Shown here in pieces: positions 5,952-8,156 of a stretch of DNA of 8,156 bases. The stretch covers positions 1 through 8,156 of the forward strand of contig CALCBO010000177.1 of NCBI GenBank assembly GCA_937897245.1, given 5' to 3'. Below the pieces are notes generated by a model, which had not been told where the DNA came from, made no database searches, and saw only the letters and a list, made by a program, of their open reading frames with translations. A program made the translations under genes and the position numbers. Position 1 is the stretch's first letter; each line of letters opens with the position of its first letter. This DNA is from an uncultured Caryophanales bacterium (GTDB lineage: Bacteria > Bacillota_I > Bacilli_A > RF39 > UBA660).

Positions 5952-7343
5952 ATCAACTGGAATAAAATCTCCATATATTTTTTTATTATTCGCACCAGTA
6001 GTATAACTATTACTAATTTTTTTTAATGTATCTATTTTATTATCCACATTATTTGTATATTCTATTTTTGTTTTTGTTTCACTCTCATAACTATGTCTTA
6101 ACCAATGTAAATTAGAATATTTATAATCTTGCACAATAAAAACAATTATAGAAGAAACAAATCCAATTCCTAGACAAATAAATAATAGTGGAAAAAAGAT
6201 ATAAGTTGATAACCATCCAATTACACATGATAAAACCATAATTAATCCCATTATACAAAATAACTTACTACTATTATATGGAACACTCCCAACAGTTTCT
6301 CCAGTCCTAGCATTAACCACCACATAATGAAGTACTCCTTTTTTATCTTGATATGAATATAACCATACAGGTAGATATGCACTTAACCATTGTTTTCCAA
6401 TATAATTAATATCTTCCTTTTCCCACCTAACACCTCTATCATACTTCTTCAATGTTGAATTTATCTTCATTCGTGCAATATCTTTTATTTCATGATGTAT
6501 TTTATTTTCGATATAGTCAATATCAATATCTCTTTTCTCAGATGTATAATCCACCATATAATTAGCATTAAACTTAATACAATTTTCTGTATCAAAAGGC
6601 ATAATAGAGTTAATAATATTATTCTTTTGCTTAGTATTAAATTTATTTAATCTTTCTAAGTTAGATTCTATAGTTAAATCATCAACAGTTATATCAAATT
6701 CACGTTCTACTGTATATACATCAACATCATAGTATGTATCACCATCAATAGAATAAGATCTTATTTCATGTTCACCAACACCAGAAAACTTGCCATGAGC
6801 TTTTGAATCAATCATTAAATAAGGAAAGAATACTCCATGAATATTTTCGATTTTCAACTGTTTTTTAAAACTCCTAGTAGTAAAAGATAGTTTATTACTG
6901 ATATAATTAACCATTTTATTAAAAGCTTCTTCTTTTGATAATTTAAAAGGAAGAATTTCATCAGGTACAATACCACTATCAATCTGTTTATTAATAGATA
7001 GATTACTACCACACCAATGACAATTAGCTTTTAATGATTCTTTAGTGTTAATTGTAATTTCTGCTCCACAACCATCACATTTTATTGTAATAAGATTACT
7101 TGCGTTATTATTTATATCTTTAGTTGCACTTCCTCTAAGCTCTCCTTCAAGGGAGTCAACTTTTTCTTTATCAATAATAAATTCTCTATCAAATTCATAA
7201 TTACAATAATTACATATTAGTTTTTCTTTATTTGAATCATATAATAAATTACTAGCTCCACATCGAGGGCATTTTGTTTGACCATTATAATTAGAATTAT
7301 TTATTGTTCTAAACTGTTTTTTCACACTACTAACTTCTTTCAT
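5928..7343 (-). CDS. Double zinc-ribbon protein with C-terminal membrane hairpin, function unknown
   Basis: This gene encodes 471 residues. Two zinc ribbons stand at the N terminus: Cys25/Cys28 with Cys44/Cys47 (CPRCG, CNYC) and Cys89/Cys92 with Cys108/Cys111 (CDGCG, CHWC). The first resembles the TFIIB-type ribbon of a family often labelled 'TFIIB-type zinc ribbon-containing protein' and sometimes miscalled PriA-like; no helicase motif is present here. A long soluble region (about 125-355) contains PVWLYSY and VVVNARTGETVGSVPY, typical of that family as I remember it. Two adjacent transmembrane helices follow at about 360-381 and 383-404, so both ends should be cytoplasmic. The terminal 65 residues are polar. 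The function is unknown. The ATG at 7343 has no upstream ribosome site, and its -10 box lies only six bases away, predicting a leaderless mRNA. The gene is convergent with uvrB and divergent from uvrA. Confidence 0.85.
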   Translation of the reverse strand: MKEVSSVKKQFRTINNSNYNGQTKCPRCGASNLLYDSNKEKLICNYCNYEFDREFIIDKEKVDSLEGELRGSATKDINNNASNLITIKCDGCGAEITINTKESLKANCHWCGSNLSINKQIDSGIVPDEILPFKLSKEEAFNKMVNYISNKLSFTTRSFKKQLKIENIHGVFFPYLMIDSKAHGKFSGVGEHEIRSYSIDGDTYYDVDVYTVEREFDITVDDLTIESNLERLNKFNTKQKNNIINSIMPFDTENCIKFNANYMVDYTSEKRDIDIDYIENKIHHEIKDIARMKINSTLKKYDRGVRWEKEDINYIGKQWLSAYLPVWLYSYQDKKGVLHYVVVNARTGETVGSVPYNSSKLFCIMGLIMVLSCVIGWLSTYIFFPLLFICLGIGFVSSIIVFIVQDYKYSNLHWLRHSYESETKTKIEYTNNVDNKIDTLKKISNSYTTGANNKKIYGDFIPVDKRNTHNE

Positions 7344-7349
7344 ATTAAT

Positions 7350-7358
7350 ATTATATCA
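7350..7358 (-). promoter_or_regulatory. Extended -10 promoter of the double zinc-ribbon gene, predicting a leaderless transcript
   Basis: On the minus strand TGATATAAT runs from 7358 to 7350. Six bases separate the box from the ATG at 7343, so the expected transcription start is the A of the start codon. No good -35 is seen at 7373-7378. Confidence 0.65.
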
Positions 7359-7389
7359 TTAAAAAAAAATAAATAAAACTCTATAAATA

Positions 7390-7398
7390 TGATATAAT
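7390..7398 (+). promoter_or_regulatory. uvrA extended -10 promoter
   Basis: TGATATAAT gives a predicted start near 7405, one base before the ribosome site AGGTGAT (7406-7412), and a leader of only about 11 bases. The -35 position (about 7370-7375) is weak and overlaps that of the opposite promoter. No LexA-type box is visible. Confidence 0.7.
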
Positions 7399-7415
7399 AT
7401 GTAACAGGTGATTTT

Positions 7416-8156
7416 ATGGATAAAATAATTATTAAAGGTGCACGTGAAAATAATTTAAAAAATGTAGATATAACTCTTCCTAAAAATAAAATGATAGTAA
7501 TGACTGGATTATCTGGAAGTGGAAAATCTTCTCTTGCTTTTGATACTATATATGCAGAAGGTCAAAGAAGATATGTTGAGAGTTTATCTGCTTATGCTAG
7601 ACAATTCTTAGGTGGTTCTGAAAAACCAGATGTAGATAGTATTGAAGGATTATCACCAGCAATTTCAATTGATCAAAAAACAACTAATAATAATCCTCGT
7701 TCAACTGTAGGAACAGTTACTGAAATATATGATTATTTAAGATTAGTCTTTTCAAGAGTTGGAACTCCTTATTGTCCTAATCATAATATTCCAATCTCCT
7801 CTCAAAGTGTTGAAGAAATGACTGATAAAGTACTAGAATATCCAGTAGGGACTAAACTAATTATTATGTCACCTGTCGTTCATGGAGAAAAAGGAACTCA
7901 TAAAGATTTATTAGAAAGATTACGTAAAGAAGGATACATAAGAGTAAGAGTAAATGATGAAATGTTTGATTTAAGTGATGATATTAATCTAGACAAGAAT
8001 AAAAAATCTAAAATAGATGTCATCATAGACCGTTTAAAAATAAAAGAGGAATCTCATTCTAGATTATTTGAAGCTATCGAACAAGCAACTAAACTATCAG
8101 GTGGAAAAGTATTAATTCAAATATTAGGAGAAGATAAAAAAGAATTATTATTCTCA
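7416..8156 (+). CDS. uvrA: UvrABC excision nuclease subunit A, 3'-truncated by the window edge
   Basis: The first 247 codons are present of a protein usually about 940 residues long; the frame is open to the last base. UvrA is the dimeric ABC-type ATPase that finds DNA damage and loads UvrB in nucleotide-excision repair. The start MDKIIIKGARENNLKNVD is the family's standard N terminus. Walker A GLSGSGKS is at 31-38, followed by the conserved AFDTIYAEGQRRYVESLSAY (41-60) and the Q-loop region ISIDQKTTNNNPRSTVGTVTE (83-103). Residues from about 117 (GTPYCPNHN) onward enter the inserted UvrB-binding part. The sequence stops just before the expected first zinc-binding cysteines. The start follows AGGTGAT with a three-base gap. 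uvrB lies upstream in the same direction, but a reverse-strand gene separates them, so uvrA is transcribed from its own promoter. Confidence 0.97.
   Translation, partial: MDKIIIKGARENNLKNVDITLPKNKMIVMTGLSGSGKSSLAFDTIYAEGQRRYVESLSAYARQFLGGSEKPDVDSIEGLSPAISIDQKTTNNNPRSTVGTVTEIYDYLRLVFSRVGTPYCPNHNIPISSQSVEEMTDKVLEYPVGTKLIIMSPVVHGEKGTHKDLLERLRKEGYIRVRVNDEMFDLSDDINLDKNKKSKIDVIIDRLKIKEESHSRLFEAIEQATKLSGGKVLIQILGEDKKELLFS

Larger units (their letters stand above)
7348..7400. repeat. 12-base inverted repeat formed by two facing promoters
   Basis: ATATTATATCAT (7348-7359) and ATGATATAATAT (7389-7400) are perfect reverse complements 29 bases apart. Each arm contains the extended -10 box of one of the two divergent genes. 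Confidence 0.8.

Overview
The window comes from a very AT-rich, low-GC Gram-positive-type bacterium. Strong AGGAGG or AGGTGAT ribosome sites, TATAAT -10 boxes with an upstream TG, and U-tailed hairpin terminators all fit Bacillota, most plausibly a gut Bacilli or RF39-like Mollicutes-related lineage. That lineage is inferred from composition and gene style, not from a database search. Tryptophan is read from TGG and no in-frame TGA occurs, so the standard bacterial code (table 11) applies.

Layout: (1) 1-1187, the 3' part of a gene for a membrane-anchored XRE/Cro-type regulator, ending in a terminator that overlaps its stop codon. (2) 1259-2014, a secreted protein of unknown function with a clear signal peptide and its own terminator. 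(3) 2220-3626, a single-pass membrane protein with split CxxC zinc-ribbon halves and TPR-like helices. (4) 3627-3945, a 319-base gap that holds a decayed copy of the 3' end of the secreted-protein gene, a terminator and the uvrB promoter. (5) 3946-5892, uvrB, complete. (6) 5928-7343 on the minus strand, a protein with two zinc ribbons and a membrane hairpin, convergent with uvrB across a shared bidirectional terminator. (7) 7416 to the end, the first 247 codons of uvrA, divergent from gene 6.

uvrB and uvrA supply two of the three subunits of the UvrABC nucleotide-excision repair nuclease. They are the only genes here with a firm function. They are often adjacent and co-directional, but here the reverse-strand zinc-ribbon gene lies between them and each has its own promoter. 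The four other genes are accessory-looking envelope or membrane proteins of unknown role. Three of them place a nucleic-acid- or zinc-binding-type N-terminal domain in the cytoplasm, tethered to the membrane.

The most interesting signals are two. The first is an imperfect direct repeat with an offset of exactly 1760 bases, covering the last codons, stop and 3' flank of the secreted-protein gene, so that the zinc-ribbon/TPR gene sits between the intact gene and a remnant of its paralogue. The second is the 72-base divergent control region before uvrA, where two mirror-image extended -10 promoters form a 12-base inverted repeat and predict a leaderless mRNA on one side and an 11-base leader on the other. 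No RNA genes, CRISPR arrays, insertion sequences or transposases were seen.
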